NCBI GenBank assembly: GCA_009760855.2
Contig: WPIO01000047.1
Location: 1,075,001 to 1,139,000 of the forward strand
Origin: Cristatella mucedo
Taxonomy: Eukaryota; Bryozoa; Phylactolaemata; Cristatellidae
Direction: 5' to 3'
Length of the DNA: 64,000 nt
A program made the position numbers and the translations under genes. This document shows, in pieces, positions 43,851 through 56,145 of the stretch. Each line of letters starts with the position of its first letter. Position 1 is the first letter of the stretch. The notes below the pieces were generated by a model. That model searched no databases. It worked only from the letters and a program-made list of their open reading frames with translations, and had not been told where the DNA came from.

Positions 43851-44029
43851 GCCAGTTGCTACTGGTGGTTTGGATGTCGCCACTGCGGCTGCTGAGACCC
43901 TAAAAGGTCTGAGAACCTACCACCGACAGTCACTGTCAATATTGGACTTGGCGGAATCCAACAATTTGCCGAGGACTTCGCTTGAATATGAAAACATTCG
44001 CAAACAGTCTAAGTCTCGTTCAGTACGCT

Positions 44030-44500
44030 GACCCACAAGGCCCGCCACGGCTTGGCTCCTTCGTACGTAGCTGAGCTGCTGCACCTGTTTCAGCCTGTTC
44101 GCGCCCTCAGGTCCTGTGTGGACAATAAATTAGCTGCTCCATTCCTCCGCTTAAAGACCGTAGGCGACAGAAACTTTAGCTCGGCAGGTCCTAGGCTGTG
44201 GAACTCGCTTTTACAATTCTTATGCAATGACAACTACTCTCCTGCTGCAGACTATGCCACATTCTTTCCAGCGGTCCTGAGCTGCTGCTACTTCCATGCT
44301 AATTACTGCATTGACTGCTCTCCTGACTCTGCTATGCTTCACACTTTCTTTTTATTGCGTGAGACGAAGTCTGTTGGCTAGCGAATGCGTACCGAAAGCC
44401 GCTTAGGCTGTGAGTGGGCTATGCAAAACTCTCATGCGTAACACCTAAATAGTCTTTATGACTTTCTGGAGTTACAGACGGAGATACATTACATTACATT
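44030..44500 (+). mobile_element. L2-B LINE 3' end with (ATTAC)n tail
   Basis: A 109-codon open stretch (44052-44381) reads APSYVAELLHLFQPVR, FLRLKTVGDRNFSSAGPRLW and NDNYSPAADYATFF. The L2-B 3' UTR follows (GGCTGTGAGTGGGCTATGC), then GAGTTACAGACGGAGATAC and a short ATTAC tandem tail. This is the best L2-B reference for the terminus. It is 5' truncated; upstream sequence from 43860 is unassigned. Confidence 0.85.
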
Positions 44501-44604
44501 ATAGACCAGCATCGGAGACTCTGCCTGAGCTTGAGCTAGTTGCAGCGTCATGCTGCCAGGATAAGATGTGCTGAAATATTACTGGCTTATGGCACTTCTA
44601 AATG

Positions 44605-44757
44605 TATAGCCTTTTTTACAGCCTTATTTAGAAAGCGGAAGAAGAGCCTTTACCGCCATCACCGCCACTTGCAGCGGGCGATACAAAATCGCCTGCTGTA
44701 GGACTTGAAGCCACAAACTGGGTACTGACGAGTGAGCACCTTAGCTCTACAGCTGTG
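44605..44757 (-). mobile_element. SINE-2, degraded box B
   Basis: TTTTTTACAGCC, GCGGAAGAAGAGCCTTTACC, GCCACTTGCAGCGGGCGATA, then GGACTTGAAGCCACAAACT where box B should be. An L2-A copy begins directly at its right end. Confidence 0.7.
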
Positions 44758-45034
44758 ACATGAACGTAAAAACACACCTATAAAGGACAGCATTTAGTGG
44801 GTCCCTGTGATTCGTCCTTGATGTGCTTATGCGTGCTGACACTGTGCATGCTGCCACTAACCACATTTGCATGCTGACCCTGTGCATGTCACCCCTAACC
44901 ATATTATTCATTTTGTTTGTTTTTCAAGCATGATATTACTCACCATTCAATTGCATTTCTTTTTGCAGCAAATGTAAAGCGCCTAGAAAGAGATTAAGTT
45001 CTCTGAGCGCACTTTATCAAGTGCATTATTATTG
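44758..45034 (+). mobile_element. L2-A 3' end, young-looking
   Basis: Starts at the last codons of ORF2 (ACGTAAAAACACACCTATAA), with a complete UTR of two subrepeats, hairpin (AAAGCGCCTAGAAAGAGATT...TCTCTGAGCGCACTTT) and tail. Close to the copies at 20544 and 23166. Confidence 0.85.
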
Positions 45035-45044
45035 ATATTATCAA

Positions 45045-45358
45045 CATGAAAAAACATTGGCCGACCTGTTTAGCTTCGAATATTGAAGAAGCTAAAACGT
45101 ACCTGTTTGTCACATCATTTAGCGGGTCCACGTTACTGGTTCTTTGTGCGGTTCTGAGTGCTGATACTGTGAATGCTTACCTAAGCATATTAGCGTGTTA
45201 GCCCTGCACATGTCTACTCTAACTGTGCTATGCTTGTTGGCTTTGAGCATACTACCTATAACCATTCGATCATGCTTCCTTTGCAGCATATGTAAAGTGC
45301 ATAGAAATAGATTAGTTTCTCTGAAGATCCCATACAAATGTATTAGTATTAGTCTAAT
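45045..45358 (+). mobile_element. L2-A 3' end, older subfamily
   Basis: ORF2 end-like GAAGCTAAAACGTACCTGTT, a UTR with three diverged subrepeats, and the hairpin (AAGTGCATAGAAATAGATTA...TCTCTGAAGATCCCAT) followed by ATTAGTATTAG. It lies head-to-tail behind the younger copy. Confidence 0.8.
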
Positions 45359-45976
45359 TATAGCTATCCGCTTGTGAGATTCCACAAAAGTTCAGAAAAA
45401 TCAATCCTAGTGCTGCCAGTACGCTCGGCAAATCGTGGATTAATTAGGCGTCGGAGCTTGCTGACTATAGCAAATGTAGGATGCTGGCCTGAGTGGGACA
45501 GAGACACGAGTCGATATCTTGAACAGGCATTCAGTTTGCTAACTAAGTTCTTCGAGAAAAAGAATTCCAGCAGGAGATCGCTAACGAGGCAGAACTCTCG
45601 CTTTCAATTACAAAAGCGATCCGTCCGAGACAGTGCTAGATTCTATTAGCCGAGATTGCTGCTAGATTGTAATCGGTAGCTGTCAAATTCCGCACGACTG
45701 CTGCTTCTGTTGCCACTGACGGTTGTGATTGCTTAACCAGGCAGCAGAAAAGTACCCTTAGCCCTGGTATCACATGATCTGCATTCCGGACAGCTCCTTG
45801 ATCGCTAGTCATCGCTTCATCGTCCATCTTGTCTTGAATGACGTAACCACGGACATGATGGAGGGGACGAGCTGAGAGTCAGTCACCTATGTAGTTAATG
45901 CTGGCAAACAATTTTTTTGTCAGGTCCTGCTTACCGGTCAGTTCGCAAGGAAAACGTACCGCCGACGGATCGGCAA
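45359..45976. other. Unassigned sequence
   Basis: Nothing recognised. Confidence 0.4.
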
Positions 45977-46225
45977 AGAGGAGAGCGTGGGCAGAGGAGA
46001 GCATGGGCAGAGGAGAGCATGGGCAGAGGAGAGCATGGGCAGAGGGAGCGTGGGAGAGGAGAGCGTGGGAGAGGAGAGCGGTGGAAAGGAGAGCGTGGGA
46101 GAGGAGAGCGATGGAGAGGAGAGCGTGGGCAGAGGAGAGCTTGGGCAGAGAAGAGTGTGGGCAGACGAGAGCGTGGACAGAGGAGAGCATGTCCAGAAAA
46201 GACCATGCCCAGACGAAAGCATGGG
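45977..46225. repeat. Purine-rich minisatellite of 15-17-bp units
   Basis: About 15 units of two lengths: a 17-bp form (GGGCAGAGGAGAGCATG) at both ends and a 15-bp form (GGGAGAGGAGAGCGT) in the middle. The plus strand is very T-poor, which leaves open frames in all three plus frames and on the minus strand. Confidence 0.9.
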
Positions 46226-47989
46226 AAGAGGAGAGGTAGCGGTAAGATTGCTGGCATGTCCGAGGGTGATTTGAAGTTGATTCGTCAACAAGGAGATCTC
46301 GCCTTAGGCAGGATGCATTATTTTTATAAGTAAATAGTACATTTAGCAGAGCGGAGATAGTGGCTAGTAACCTCACACCCGGCATGGAATTTCCTTGGTC
46401 GCATTTTTTATAGGCGGGGGGGGGGTTGTGGCCAGGCAAATGACTCGATGAGCGTTTTGTGGGGCGCACGAGTCATCAGCGAGGTTGTTCAGTCTAGTGG
46501 CCTGGTAGGAGCCGGCCAGTGAGATGGAGAGGCCGCTTGGGGTCAGATACGATCGAGACTTCGAGCAGAGCAAACCAAACATGGTGAAAGTGTGTGGCTG
46601 CTCTCGGAGCATCGTGGTAGCGATCTACCGATCCACACCTCTCGTGGTGATACCAACCACGAGTTGCTGTCAGGTAGTGAGCGAATCGGCACGATATGAA
46701 CCGTACCTAGAACTTCCCGCAGACCTTTCCTTCTGCATTACAGACGATATGCGTCGGAGCTGACCGAGTATCCTGGACTTTACGTCCTTCTCTGTGGCAC
46801 CATTTTTCTGATTGCGATGCCCCTGGACCGCTGCCAATAAAAAGGCTACGCGAGAATGTCCCAAGCTGAGGACGCCTGAGTATGCAACCTATTCCGCCCA
46901 TTCCGCCGCAGTTCATTGGCATGTCACTGGCCCCTGATGTAGAAACCATTCGCTCAACCTCTCAAGTACTAATCCGTACCAGATCAAATTCGCGTCCAGG
47001 CTCAGCAAGTCACTGACACTTCGGAGAATCTCCAGTCTCGTTGTCTCTCGGCGTGCTGCTTAGGTGTGCTTCAAACACGGCTGCTGTGAGAAAACACCTG
47101 GGTCATTGGTGAAATGAGACACATGCATATTGTTCAAAGTTGTCCTTAAGTCAAGCAAGGCACCTTGAAAGTTCATTGACAAGTAAAAAAATCACGTGTG
47201 GCACCAGACGCGAAGTAATATTTCATTTATAGATTAGCAGTTGAAAAGCAGATTAGGGTGGTGGAAACGAAGTGCCGTTGCCGCACACAGGTGGCCCCAC
47301 TTCTGCCGGATGATCATCTATGCAACTTCTAAGCCGACTATGGGATCTCACAAGTATATAACACCACTGTAGTGTTTGCTTCCGACTGGTCACTACGAGA
47401 GACCTCCGGGCTTATATCACTACTTCAATATTCCCAACCGAGGCTGTTACAATGACGAACACCCAAGGTCGTGAGTGCCTTAGCATGCAGGGCGCAGTTC
47501 CTTTTTTTTTATGAGCCACACGGACATATCTGTCGTATGCCGGCGCTGATCTCCGGCAACGTTGGCACTTTTACAATTCCGCTTGTCAGTCGTTGGCTGC
47601 GACTAAGTCGAGTCTCAGCCTGGCAGTGGAATCTGCGGGATCATGCTGGCTGGATCGCAGGAGGGATCGCGGCATCACGGCTCAGTGTGACAGCTCGCAC
47701 AGTTTCGATGAGGTCGATGAACACTGGGTCGTGCCTTGCTTTCACGACAGCGGCACCTGGACGCGGAGGACAATGGCAGAAGAACTTAGCCAGGACTCTA
47801 CCACGAACACGCAGTGACAACTTCTGCCACTGGCTTTGCCGCGCTGACATATCATTACTGTCTTGACCAGCAGCATGTCTCGACAACGCTACTTAAACAG
47901 TGGCAGACTTTGAATGAGATGCTCAAATCTAGACCGGCTTAAGCGATTAAAGTCACAAGGTCACAAGAATCATCCGCGCGGAGGCATTT
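46226..47989. other. Unassigned sequence
   Basis: No recognised repeat or domain. A poly-G run lies near 46416-46428. Overlapping open frames at 47471-47886 on both strands show no known motif. Confidence 0.35.
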
Positions 47990-48475
47990 CCTTTTTTCCC
48001 ACGAGGGTCGCCATGACTTGGCTCCTTCTTACCTAACCTCACTGACACGCCTCTTTCAGCCTCCTCAAGCCACAGACCTTCCGTAGATATCTAATAAGCT
48101 CTCCCATTCCATTTCATAAAGACCTTTGATTGATTGAAACATTTGGTCTGAAGGTCCTAGACTACGGAAGTCACTTCCAATTTTTTTACGAAACCACGTC
48201 TTCTCTCCTTCCTTCTCCCTTCTCTCCTTCTACCCAGACGCCTGCACATACTTTCCAACGGTCCCGAGCTACTACATCTACGCTGATCTCGTCATCGAAT
48301 ACCCTCATGACTAAACTATGCTGCCAGTTTCTCTATATTGCATGAGATTAAGTTTCCTTGGCTACCCTACGCTCACCAAAAAAAAAGCCTAGGCTTTGTA
48401 TGCGTTATAGAAAACTCTCCATCTTAACACGTACCGAGTCTTTGCAGCTTTGCTCAGTTAGCGTTTGATACAAAT
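47990..48475 (+). mobile_element. L2-B LINE 3' end, strongly diverged
   Basis: HDLAPSYL-like sequence (GCCATGACTTGGCTCCTTCT), a GLKVLDYGSHFQFF block where other copies have AGPRLWNSLLQFL, a CT-rich expansion near 48200-48230, then the L2-B UTR (GGCTTTGTATGCGTTATAG). The terminal GTTACAGAC motif is decayed. Confidence 0.65.
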
Positions 48476-49261
48476 TTCAATTGGAAATATTGGTTTACCA
48501 TGTAAATCTTTTGAGCAGCTGAGCGTAACTAGTTGAGGAGTAAATCAATGCAGTATAGGAGCAAAGGCAGCAGTCTGTTGTAACCCCTGGCAAGCTATTG
48601 GTTAGTCACGTCAGAGTCACCACTTATTGGAGCGTGTGTTGGCTGATGGATGTCAATAAATGGTCGGGATATGGCTATCTATTCCAAAACCACCGTTGAA
48701 GAAAGGAATACAGTGAGAATAGGTCAAATTAGGCTGACCGACAGGCACAGAAGCAAGCACCAGCTTGGCCCAAGCGGCGGAATGGAAGTGTTCTTTGTCT
48801 GCTGCAATAAGAAGGATGTGGGTTCGGGAGTACATGGACTTGAGAGGATTGGCCTCACAGCTAGCAAGTGATTGGGCTTGCCAGCAGTTGCTACAAGCCT
48901 TTCACTGGCCAAACGATCAAAGCCATCGTCCCTTAAATGCTCTGTGGGGCTAGGTGGTGAAAAGTCCAGACTGTCAAGCCTGGCACGACTTGTATCAAGC
49001 TCTCGGCACAATCTCTAGCTAATCATGTCAAGATAATAATCCCATTGGATGTTTGTGCAGACCCTTTAGCTGCACTTGCTCGATCCGAATGTTATTTTTA
49101 CTATTCGTGTAAACCGAGTAAACAAATGAGTGCTTTAAATCATTTAACGTTACGGCGAAAAGGCTTTTTAACGCTAACAGCGACTGAATTGCATAATTAA
49201 TCAGTACCAGCGAACCAGTTTTTCAAACGTTTTGCTTTAAGTCACTCCAACGACAATGTAT
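48476..49261. other. Unassigned sequence
   Basis: Nothing recognised. Confidence 0.4.
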
Positions 49262-50372
49262 CAATGTTGGCAGTAATCCACTGCATCGGATTCAAAGTCT
49301 TCCTTTATCCAAGATTTCTCTGATCTCATTTCGATTCTGTGCAAAAGACATACATCTTTCCACATTATGGACGATTTGAATACCCGTATTGACAACTTAG
49401 CTGACGCACTCAGTGCCGCATTTCGTGCACTGAGTTATTAATTTTCTCTTATGGCACTCGCGCTCGACCACAAGGGTCACACTCTACTTCAAATATTTTT
49501 CGGCAAGTGTATGCTGTCATCTCCTATTTCTATTAGCATATTCTGCTCATCTGACCGCATGCGCATCTCATTCAATCAACAGTGTGCACCCCCATTTGAG
49601 TCTAAAATCATCCGTCTGTCGCTTAGTCTCGGGATCATTGACATCAATGCTGTCTGAGCGAAACAATCTTCTTCACCCCTGCTGCCTAATCCTCCTTCCA
49701 ACATGTCATCACTGATAGAATGCTGTAACACGGGACATTAGCGGACTTGCTTAACTAACTTGCACCTTTGACTAGGCCCACTGTGCGCCCTCACCCGGAC
49801 GGCTTATGGTTTCCCGCAGACGTTAAAATAGTAGGTCTACTAAGCGTACGCTCGAGAAAGCACCCAAGAGATCAGGACTGAATGTTCATCGTCAGGCAAA
49901 TGAAGACTACTCTAGATCATACTAATCGATGCACACGAAGAATAGATTTGGCTTCTATAGAAATATTGTTGAATCTCAGATGCACAATCTAAAAATGCTG
50001 TCGTCTAAGATGAACCATCTTCTTAAATTCTCTTTACTTAGTTATCCTTGTGGTGGACTAACTGATCACTTTTTCAGCTTCTTGTCAGCAAGACGGACAA
50101 TATCACGGAGTCTTTTTATTACAAAATCTGTTTATCACAGCATAAAGTCAGTTCTATGGATTCGTTCCTAATGCGCCTACTCGTGCTGACACTCTGAACG
50201 CTATCATTAAACATATTTGCATGTTAAACTTGTGCCTGTCACATCCATGTTATTCGTGTTGACATCAAGCATGCTGCCACTATCCATTCCATCATGTTTT
50301 TCTTTCAGCATATGTAAACTGCCTAGTTCTCTGAGGGTGCCATGCAAATGTTTATTATTATTATAATCATTA
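49262..50372 (+). mobile_element. L2-A remnant: endonuclease end and linker fused to the 3' UTR
   Basis: The endonuclease C-terminus is visible near 49455-49500 (HKGHTLLQIFF for GHTLDLVI). A linker follows with TVRPHPDGLWFP near 49785-49815. The sequence then passes, after a large internal deletion of nearly the whole RT, into ORF2-end-like sequence, the 3' UTR (from about 50165), a shortened hairpin (CTGCCTAGTTCTCTGAGGGTGCC) and an (ATT)n tail. Confidence 0.75.
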
Positions 50373-50689
50373 CCTGCTCTGTCGTGCGCCACCGCCATCT
50401 TAGCTATTGTGAAGCTGAAAATTGGTTCGTTACTGTGAAATCAATGTCTAAGGAGGGCTTACCAGCTCCAAGGATGCCTCGTTATCCACCTCCTCTTAGT
50501 AGAATAAGCGAGCTCCGTGGAGCACCTCCACAAAAAAGCCAGTCACTGGGCCGATTGAATGAAACCCACGATAAACCCCTTGAGCATTATAAAATGATCA
50601 ATCCTAATTAGAGCGATTAGACCTTACAGTTTGCTAGTAAGAGTCCTTTGGCACTAAAATTCACCCCCATCGAAACTCGGATTACCTAA
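50373..50689. other. Unassigned sequence
   Basis: Nothing recognised. Confidence 0.4.
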
Positions 50690-53304
50690 TCTTCCTTATT
50701 GAATGTCTTCTAGTGAGGAGAAGTCGTGACGCTAAATGGAAGTGAGTTCAAGGAATTTCGGTGTTAACGAACAAAAGTCTCAGTCTCCAAAAGACTCGAG
50801 GGTGATTGAAAGCACAGCTACAACACGTGCTGAGTAAGAAGAGCGGCTGGTACAGCAGCTGCCCAGCCTGATTGAGCACGTAGTGCGATTAGATATAAGT
50901 TAATGAAGGGACCTTAAAGCTAGTGTCAAAGCCTTGAAGTCAATGCACTGCTTGATAGAGAGCAAGTGCAATTCGGTTAGAAGTGGCGTGACGTGGCAGC
51001 TCTTACCCTCACCACAGACAAACCTGGTCGCAGAATTTCACACCAACTGAAAGCGTCAGATTGCACAGGCCAGATGACCTGAAGAAGTGAGTAGCAGATG
51101 TCCAGGTGGTATGTCCTACGCGCGTGGACCAACTTGAGTAAAGTTTACTTGTCTAAGCTGAGCAAATTTAGGAAAGCTAAGATTTCAAAGTAGGCAGACT
51201 TGAATTTGGAGAAGATGTGGTCATCTAGTGAAGGATTATTTTGCAACAGGCCGCCTAGATTTCTTACAGATTAAAAATAGAATTGACGGATGCGACCCAT
51301 TTTTATGGATATGTTTTCCAAATTCGAAGTAACACTAGATTTCCCATAAATATTTACTTTGTTTATCTTCATTCATTTGAATGAAGTTTGTGTTATTCAA
51401 AGTGCAAATGTTAGTAATACATACGGACAGGGAGTTGAGAAAGTTTGACGTGCTAAAAAGAAGTTAAGTATCAAAGCAAAGGTACCGTTGTGCTTCGTAT
51501 GCATGGACGAGGAAGACTAGATTAGGCTTGGCGATCGCATCAGCGTATGGTAGAGAAAGAATTATGACAAGAAGCAAACTAAGAGCACAGCTCTGGGGTA
51601 CCCTGCACTTTAGAAGCTCCCAGGATGAATGTAGCTATTGGTCACAAATGCTCTGAAGTCTCCCGCTGAGATAGGACCTAACCAGTTTAGTGCAATGCCT
51701 GTGTGATGCCCCAGGCGAGATGAAAAGCGTTCGAGATTGGGGACTTGGGGAACAATGATGTTAAACTGAAACATTCAGCAAAATTTGCAGAAAGGGTCGA
51801 TTTGTGGCTACTTCTTTGAGAAGGCCGCTTTGCAACCACAGCAATCCTAAATCTATGGAGGGATTAGCTCTAAAATCTGAATGCAACTTCCTCGCCCAGC
51901 TTGAGATTTTCATTTGGAGTCAAAATGGTCTGCCACTATTCTTTACAGTGTGCTTGATAAGAACATCAGTTGGGAAACTGGGTGGAAGTTGCTCGAGTTC
52001 CATGGCCCTGTATGGTCTTCTTGATAAATGGCCTAACAGCAGCCTTTTTGAAAGTTGCAGGGAACTGTGGACAAGTACACATTTATTATGTTAGTTATGG
52101 ATAGCAGGTGGATGCGAATGCATGCATTGCAGAAGAGGAATACTGGGCACAGGGTACAGAGTGCAGAGCTACGAGTTTGCTAGACTGAGAGCTGATGCTC
52201 GAGACGCGGTCACTAATGACAGGCTATAATGTTGATATTGAGCTACTGCAAGGAGTCGAGGAAAGGAGTCCAGAGTAGGGACGTTACTGGGGGAAAGGGG
52301 TCCAGTTATTAATCTACCTTTGGAATTAACTCTCTGTACCAGTCTATCATGCTGACAAAAAAGCTAGTGAAGCGATCTGAAAGATCATTCGTTGTAAGGC
52401 TCACTAGGCTAGGTGCTAACCAGGCATTGGATACTGCAAACATTGATGGTTGAAATCACCACTTTCGGATTGTGCACCTGCGACTTGATCACATTTACAT
52501 AGAAAATAGACTTGACCTTCACTATGATAGATCGGTAGGGTCAGCTTGTTTAATATCCTAGGTAAACCATCTGCCACCTGGGCATCTGGGCGGGGGCGTA
52601 CAGTGAGCTTCGCCATAGGGGAAAACTCATTTAGAACAACGGCTAATGTCTTATTGTAGCATTCCACCGCTCGGTACAGATCGGATTGATAATTGAGAAG
52701 CAGGGTCAATACAACTATTTTCACGCTGAATGTAACAGTGTTAAGGTATCTACACGCTTCGCGATATCCACATGATTCTGAATGGGGAGGAGGGCATATG
52801 CCGTTTGCGAACGAGAGCCACCCTGATTTGGTACAGGGACTAAGGTGCTAGTCTTTGATGACCGAGGTCAATGTGATTGTATTTGTTGATTTATGTCGTG
52901 GGCTCTAGCCTTGTGGCATAAGTGAAATGCCTGGATATAGATTAAGTTCTCTTATGTTGAAGTATGAATTAATTACATTTATGTATCAGAATGTGGTCAG
53001 ATGTTCGGAGTTTATCGTGGGAGAGTATCTGATTGTGTGTACGACCCTTTTTTGAGTGAATTCAAGCACGCAATCCTCAAGGAAATGATTCTGTAGAAAC
53101 CATAAAATTCGGCACACAAGTTTTCAGTTGAGTCGTCGAAACGAATGCTAAAATCTCCTCGTACGAAGAAGAGAAAATTTCTTGCAGACAGAATCGCAAC
53201 GATATCAGAAAAGCGATATCAGAGAGCGATAGATTCCTACCTTCATTGGCACATTGTTGCTCGAGAAACTCAACAGCGCTAAAAAAAGGAAAATGATAAT
53301 GAAT
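50690..53304 (-). mobile_element. Long L2-type ORF2 remnant, catalytic box mutated, split by SINE-1
   Basis: Minus strand, high to low: endonuclease core GDFSIRFDD (53131-53160) with FYGF and CLNS blocks, then SINE-1 (52840-52968). The linker follows, with LYRAVECYNKTLAVVLNEF and LTVRPRPDA (about 52585-52690). RT fingers and a poorly readable motif A come next, then GIALNW and YIHPGSF...GYPRAV (about 51588-51690). The catalytic position reads AYEAQRY (51485-51502) in place of YADD. The thumb runs to about 50700. No UTR or tail is attached. The domain order is complete except for both ends. Confidence 0.75.
52840..52968 (+). mobile_element. SINE-1 inside a LINE endonuclease region
   Basis: GGTACAGGGACTAAGGTGC, ATGACCGAGGTCAATGTGAT, GTCGTGGGCTCTAGCC, then AAATGCCTGGATATAGATTA...TTCTCTTATG. 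The hairpin's right arm is decayed. Shares its internal extra segment with the copy at 10562. Confidence 0.7.
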
Positions 53305-53376
53305 ACTATTATAAGTCTTTGTAATGCACCTTAAGGAAATTTATTTTATATTCAGGTGCTTTAAAAATCGCTGCAA
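53305..53376 (-). mobile_element. SINE-1 tail fragment
   Basis: TAATGCACCTTAAGGAAATT and ATATTCAGGTGCTTTAAAAA match the reverse complement of the SINE-1 terminal hairpin. The head is missing. Confidence 0.55.
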
Positions 53377-53910
53377 GAGAAGCAGTTACCAATAGCTGAT
53401 CAAAAGCCAAATGGCCTGCCTGGGCTTGCACGCGAGAGCGCGAAGTAGCGTGCGTGCAAGAGCAGACAGCTGACTCGCGGTCGCTGATTAGTAGGACTCT
53501 CGGTTACCAGCACTAACTCAGATTTGCACAGACAAAGGAGGCAGGCAGGAAACAAGAGAGCGTCCTCGGGGCACTATATGTGCAAAAGAGTATCGCTGCT
53601 GTGTATTCCGTCACGATGCGCGAAACTTCATGGACGGAAAACCGCACGAAAGGGCAGATTTCTCGGCGGGCAGAGCGAAGGCTGGGTGAAACAGGCGTAG
53701 GTTTCTGGCGAGTTGTTTTTGAACGTCACGAAGTCAGGAGATGGCTTGCTCAGAACAGTGCACGAGATTCGAAAGACCGCGTCGAAGGGGCTGCGAACGG
53801 CGTGTGCAATTGAACGAGTAAAGAGCGGCGAGAGCCAATGTTGTATATCAATTTAATTATTCTTAAAATTCAAGGCGAGGGCCAATTCGCCACTAATCTC
53901 TGGATTGAGA
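53377..53910. other. Unassigned sequence
   Basis: Nothing recognised; moderately GC-rich, with CGCGA-type words near 53430-53480. Confidence 0.4.
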
Positions 53911-54207
53911 CTAGGCCGGAAAGAGCGAGAAGCTGGGAGTGACGGATTCAATTATGGCTGGGCAGTTAGTCGATATCAGCCAGCTCCCGGTCACAGCAAG
54001 CATGTCACGGGCATCGACAAGAATCATGCCACGTATTTTCGAGAATTTATTGCATATTGAATTTGCGTTCTTTTGGCAAACTTGAAGAGTAGCCACCAGA
54101 GTTTTAGCAGGTCTGAGACCACTCAGTGTGAGTGAGGCAATGCGGCGGTAAAGGAATTTCAAACTGGAGGGCGCTGAAAAACACTTCCTGTAATACTTGA
54201 TATACAT
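53911..54207 (-). mobile_element. LINE endonuclease N-terminal fragment
   Basis: A 98-codon open stretch on the minus strand contains NANSICNKFSKIRGMI, then DMLAVTGSWLISTNCPAIIE. This is the start of L2/CR1 endonucleases, where NARSI.NK is followed by D.LAVTETWL (here TGSWL replaces TETWL, losing the catalytic Glu). No downstream endonuclease or RT is attached, so it is an isolated 5' fragment, unusual for LINEs. Confidence 0.75.
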
Positions 54208-55083
54208 ATAAAGAAATAATCATAGAAATAATGACGAATGTGGATGGCACCATGAGAAAAATAAACATCTTACTATAGGCAACTATAACCTCTCTCTTGC
54301 TACTACTCTCTGGCTTCCGTCAAGAGATTCCCAATTCATGAACATTGGCAGAAGCAGCGGCGTCCAGGAATGCATTTAAACGGCAACAGTGAGAAAGTAA
54401 TGGGCACACACGGTCATAACGAATAGTATGGTCGCTAGCAGCCGGTGAAGATGTAATTACAGCCGGCTCGGGTGGTGGAGCACAGGTCGAGAGAACGGCA
54501 GTATTCTTCGGACACCAGTGGCAAGCGTTTAGATGTCCATCAGCTCGTAATTCGCATACAGTAAATGCAGCTGCCAAAAAAAAACAAAAAAAGAGACAAA
54601 TACTTAAACAGGTCTTTAATGCATCAGTTTTCGTATTTGAATCGTACGAACTTTCATTTTCATTTTCAGAAAATACCGCCACAGTCAGAAAACGCTCGCA
54701 TCACTTCGAGTCAATCGTTTGTGCCAATTTGTCCGCTCTCATCGTTCAGCAGAATTGGAGTGCATCCTCCCTTGTCATTCTTTTGTCGTGGCTAGTTGTG
54801 AGTTACATTGACTAATCGAAGAATCGTAAATTTCCCAGGGACTTTGCTGAAAACCCACGTGAGCTAGGAGAGTTTCTGCAATGTTCGTGGAAACCTTTGC
54901 GAAATGTTTATTTTTGAGGCCCTTTCTGCAGCTGCAGGTGCATGGAATATTTTTTGATATACCGTTCAGAGGATACGCTGTAGACAAAACAAACACACAA
55001 TATGTAGATGTCTTAATTTTTTGATTGGTGAAAATCTAGTACATCGACACATAATCAAGCACATGCAATAACACAAACGCGCG
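54208..55083. other. Unassigned; possibly more LINE 5' sequence
   Basis: Minus-strand frames upstream of the endonuclease fragment (to about 54682) could be LINE 5' sequence but show no diagnostic motif. An A-rich run lies near 54572-54597. Confidence 0.35.
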
Positions 55084-55225
55084 CACACACACACATACAC
55101 ACACACACACACACACACGTGCACACACACACACACACACGCACACACACACAGACACACACACACACACACGCACACACGCACACGCAGACACACACAC
55201 ACACACGCACACACACACTCACACA
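55084..55225. repeat. (AC)n with GC/GT variants
   Basis: About 140 bp of AC repeat with interspersed ACGC, ACAT and ACAG variants. Confidence 0.95.
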
Positions 55226-56124
55226 AACTGACTTACCGCTCATCTTTACGTGGAGATGAGCTGAACAATTAACTGCTGCTCCAAGCAAAACGAGATAAAT
55301 GCGCTAAAGCTGCTATGTTTGTCTTCTTTAGAAAAAGTTTACCGGAAAAATTACATTCGGAAGTGATCGTCTAGCATTCTTCTACATTCAGGCAATCATG
55401 ATTTCTTGTCTTGAAGCGTAACGAACTTGTGCAGAGCGCCGAAATAGTGGGAGGGGCCCTCAGGTCCCGACGAGCTTACAAGTTTATTTAAAAAGCAGCA
55501 TTAAAAACATCCTGTTTTTGCTTTACTTTTGCATATAAAGTTTGTGTTCGGTTATTAGAATATCCAATCTCGCTGCCATGAAGTTAAAAGCCTTAATTTG
55601 GCAAAGAATAGCCATTTGAATGGCAAGGCGCAGTCGTGGAAGCCCTACGCTTCTGGTTCGAATCCGGCGCACTCGCGTGGCCTATTGTTTGCATGCAGTC
55701 AGTCGCCCTGCACACGCGTGCCTCCAAGATCTGACTTGGCTCGGGCGAGTGACAAAACACTGAGAAAAGCGACGAGGCTAAGAGCTTTAGAAATAGTTGC
55801 CTCCTCTGTAGCTGAGCAAGGTCGTCAATGTTAGGAACAGAAACCGCAGGCAGATGCGGACTCGCATCCTGCTCCAGAGCTGAACATTCTTCATTCGCAA
55901 CTCACTCAGACCCTTTGGGGTCCCGTATATTTAAATTAAAGTGTAAGCATTCATTTAGTCAACCTTAAATTAAGGACGATTGCGAATACGTTGGCATGGC
56001 CTTCGCAGACTACCAGACCAAGCACACCGTCAGTGCCCACGGGACCAGTTGCCTTTTGCTTTCAGCAGCCGCTTACCTTGCTCGAGGCAGCTGGACTAGA
56101 ACATCTAAGCTCCGATTTTTCAGA
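55226..56124. other. Unassigned; one isolated tRNA-like box B
   Basis: GAATGGCAAGGCGCAG (55617) and CTGGTTCGAATCCGGCGC (55651-55668) look like a box A/box B pair with a short spacing, possibly a tRNA-derived SINE head or tRNA pseudogene. No cloverleaf could be closed by eye. Confidence 0.35.
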
Positions 56125-56145
56125 ATATATATATATATATATATA

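Noticed and set aside
45917-46469. Arg/Glu-rich or Ser/Leu-rich protein gene over the purine minisatellite
   Set aside because: All three plus frames and the minus frames are open there because the repeat lacks T on one strand; nothing distinguishes one frame.
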